Source: Clostridia bacterium (GTDB taxonomy: Bacteria; Bacillota; Clostridia; Oscillospirales; Butyricicoccaceae). Taken from it: DNA of 36,659 bases. The translations under genes were made by a program, and so were the position numbers. Shown here piece after piece: positions 35,001 to 36,659 of this stretch; position 1 is the stretch's first letter, and each line of letters begins with the position of its first letter. Under the pieces are notes generated by a model, which did not search any database, was not told the DNA's origin, and saw only the letters and a list, made by a program, of their open reading frames with translations. Location of the stretch: assembly GCA_017444965.1 (NCBI GenBank), contig JAFSVO010000104.1, forward strand, positions 1-36,659, given 5' to 3'.

Positions 35001-36179
35001 TTACATACTCGCTGTCAATATGCGTATAAGAGCGTCCTTACCGATCGGCGCGTACATCCACGGCTCGTTTGTGCTGTCGTTTTCAAGGATGTGATCCGCC
35101 ATTTCGTCTATCGCCTCCGCTTTCACGCCGAGTTCGGAAAGGTGCATCGGGATACCGATAGATTCAAAGAACCTGTAAAACGCGTCGATGACCTTTTCCG
35201 CAATTTCCGTATCGGGCAGGTTTTTGTCAAATCCGAAAAGTCCGGTGCCGAGCGTTACAAATCTCTCGACCGTTCTTTCGGTAAGGATCTCTTTCATCCA
35301 GCGCGGCGTTATGATCGCAAGCCCCGCGCCGTGGGTTATGTCAAAATACGCGGAAAGGGCGTGCTCTATAGAGTGCATCGGCCAGCCGGAATAGCCCGCG
35401 CCGTTCGCGAGTATGCCGTTGCAGCCCCATGCGCAGACGTACATAAGCTCAGACCTTGCCGCGTAGTCATCCGGCTTTTCGAGGGCGATCTTAACGTTTT
35501 CCATAAGCGAACGGAGCGCTGATATCATAATTCCGTCGTTGAAGGTCGAATGCGGATCGGCGAAAAATTGCTCTAATACGTGATTTATCGCGTCCGCCGT
35601 GCCGCAGGCGGTCTGCCACTTGTTTACCGTGAAGGTATATTCGGGATCGAGGAATGATGCGGCGGGATACATCAGCGGATCGAGATAACCGCGCTTGTCG
35701 TTTATCGCCGTGTTTGAAATTACGCAGCCCATGTCGTATTCGCTGCCCGTCGCGGCGAGCGTGATAATGTCGACTATCGGGACAGCCGCTTTCGCCTTGA
35801 CTTTGCCGGAGATAAGATCCCATCCCTCGCCGTCGTATTTGGCGCAGACCGAGATCGCCTTGGAACAGTCGAGCGTAGATCCGCCGCCGATCGCGAGTAT
35901 CACGTCGATATGATTCTCTTTGCAAAGTCTCGCGCCAGTGACGACCGAGGGGTCATATTTGGGGTTCGGCTCTATTCCCGAAAGCTCGACGATATTGAAA
36001 TCACGAAGAAGCTCTTTGACCCTGTCGTAAAGTCCAATCTTTTTGACAGAGCCGCCGCCGTAGGTGAGAAGAACGTTCTTTCCGTACCGTCCGATAACAG
36101 CGGGCAGATCTTTTACGCAGTCTTTTCCGAAATAGAGCGTCGTGGGTGTGTTGTAAGTGAAATTTCCTATCATTTTCAT
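35001..36179 (-). CDS. Iron-containing alcohol dehydrogenase, YqhD/butanol-dehydrogenase type
   Basis: The protein has 392 aa, normal for the family. GGGS (98-101) binds the cofactor phosphates. The metal ligands D196, H200, H269 and H283 are all present (GTADAINH, MHSIEH, ITHGAG), at nearly the same spacing as in YqhD. These enzymes reduce aldehydes to alcohols with NADPH in the cytoplasm. In E. coli, YqhD protects against short-chain aldehydes from lipid peroxidation; in clostridia, related enzymes make butanol. The gene starts nine bases after the TetR stop, so the regulator probably controls this operon. Which aldehyde is used is not known. Confidence 0.94.
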   Translation of the reverse strand: MKMIGNFTYNTPTTLYFGKDCVKDLPAVIGRYGKNVLLTYGGGSVKKIGLYDRVKELLRDFNIVELSGIEPNPKYDPSVVTGARLCKENHIDVILAIGGGSTLDCSKAISVCAKYDGEGWDLISGKVKAKAAVPIVDIITLAATGSEYDMGCVISNTAINDKRGYLDPLMYPAASFLDPEYTFTVNKWQTACGTADAINHVLEQFFADPHSTFNDGIMISALRSLMENVKIALEKPDDYAARSELMYVCAWGCNGILANGAGYSGWPMHSIEHALSAYFDITHGAGLAIITPRWMKEILTERTVERFVTLGTGLFGFDKNLPDTEIAEKVIDAFYRFFESIGIPMHLSELGVKAEAIDEMADHILENDSTNEPWMYAPIGKDALIRILTASM

Positions 36180-36188
36180 TTCCTCCGT

Positions 36189-36659
36189 TTATTTGAATAG
36201 TTTTATCAAAAACGCGTAAATAAGGTCGTAAGCGCCTGTTTCATCAAAACTCATACCGGCGTTCTTCATGGCTTCTTTCTGCTTTTTTGTCGCGTTTGAA
36301 AAGGGGTACACGCCGACCATAAAAGGAAAAAACATATAGAGCAGGCGTTTCGTCGCCGCCTTGTCCGTCCCCGGGAGGAACTTTTCAAAAAGCCGCTCAA
36401 ACGTTTCGATAAGCGCGCGATAGGTGCGCTTGAACTCGGTAAGCTGTTCGACGCGGCTGTTACCCTCCATATCGTAAACGTTCATCGCCAGAAGCTTTAA
36501 AAGCCGCGGGCGTGCGGCGAGCGTGCGGGCTACCTCCGACGCGAGAGCCTCTTTTTCAAGATAGGCGTTTCGGTCGCAAACCTCTTGAAGGGAGCGCGTC
36601 CACAGTTCATACTCGCGGCGGAAGAGGGCGAGGAATATCTCCTCCTTCGTCCGGAAATA
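36189..36659 (-). CDS. TetR-family regulator (N-terminus off window)
   Basis: The reading frame is open from the right edge to the stop at 36189, giving 157 residues. The visible part begins with YFRTKEEIFLALFRREYELW, the end of the TetR DNA-binding domain and the start of its core; the helix-turn-helix itself lies outside the window. The first internal ATG (36485) is not the real start because the upstream codons continue the TetR pattern. The remaining helical domain should bind a ligand. It lies nine bases ahead of the alcohol dehydrogenase gene, so it is probably an autoregulated repressor of the whole operon down to 30158. By context, the inducer may be an aldehyde, quinone or similar electrophile. 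Confidence 0.87.
   Translation of the reverse strand, partial: YFRTKEEIFLALFRREYELWTRSLQEVCDRNAYLEKEALASEVARTLAARPRLLKLLAMNVYDMEGNSRVEQLTEFKRTYRALIETFERLFEKFLPGTDKAATKRLLYMFFPFMVGVYPFSNATKKQKEAMKNAGMSFDETGAYDLIYAFLIKLFK

Noticed and set aside
36189-36485. A stand-alone 98-aa protein
   Set aside because: The same frame continues to the window edge with TetR-like sequence, so this is the C-terminal part of a longer regulator.

Overview
The window looks like chromosomal DNA from an uncultured, GC-rich member of the Firmicutes, probably a gut-type clostridium. This is an inference from triple-SLH surface proteins, lipobox lipoproteins, AGGAGG-type ribosome binding sites, TTGAnn-17-TATAAT-type promoters and dispersed hairpin repeats. 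All genes except one lie on the minus strand, so the map reads right to left.

The main content (1-28196) is a three-gene cassette present twice in tandem. Each copy is, in transcription order: a family 5 solute-binding lipoprotein (603 or 602 aa); a giant SLH-anchored surface protein (2300 or 1817 aa); and a giant lipoprotein with InlB-type repeats (2044 aa, or at least 1597 aa running off the left edge). The four giant proteins are built from serial ~220-250 aa modules whose fold signature resembles SGNH/GDSL hydrolases of the DUF4886 type. The nucleophile Ser and the Asp-x-x-His block are lost, and a different set of polar positions is kept instead. At least 17 whole or partial modules are visible, in two subtypes. 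I read the pair of cassettes as a cell-surface binding or capture apparatus made of pseudo-hydrolase modules. It is the best candidate here for an undescribed system. No ABC permease, pilus or sortase gene is in the window.

The cassettes are separated (12220-12931) by a perfect-palindrome terminator, four tandem copies of a double-hairpin repeat, and the promoter of the left cassette. A fifth copy of the repeat, inverted and followed by a series of different hairpins, lies at 29865-30157.

Between the cassettes and the right-hand operon, a triosephosphate-isomerase-like gene (minus) and a SIS-domain sugar-phosphate isomerase gene (plus) diverge from back-to-back promoters. The SIS gene ends in a strong terminator.

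The right end (30158-36659) is a tightly packed minus-strand operon: TetR regulator (N-terminus off the window), YqhD-like iron alcohol dehydrogenase, flavodoxin, aldo/keto reductase, a lipoprotein carrying a flavodoxin domain, a two-HD-domain HD-GYP protein, an iron-sulfur flavoprotein, and a DUF4405-type membrane protein rich in histidines. The first genes resemble the aldehyde/electrophile-response set yqhD-dkgA of E. coli. The later ones add a possible route for electrons to the outside of the membrane and a cyclic-di-GMP link.
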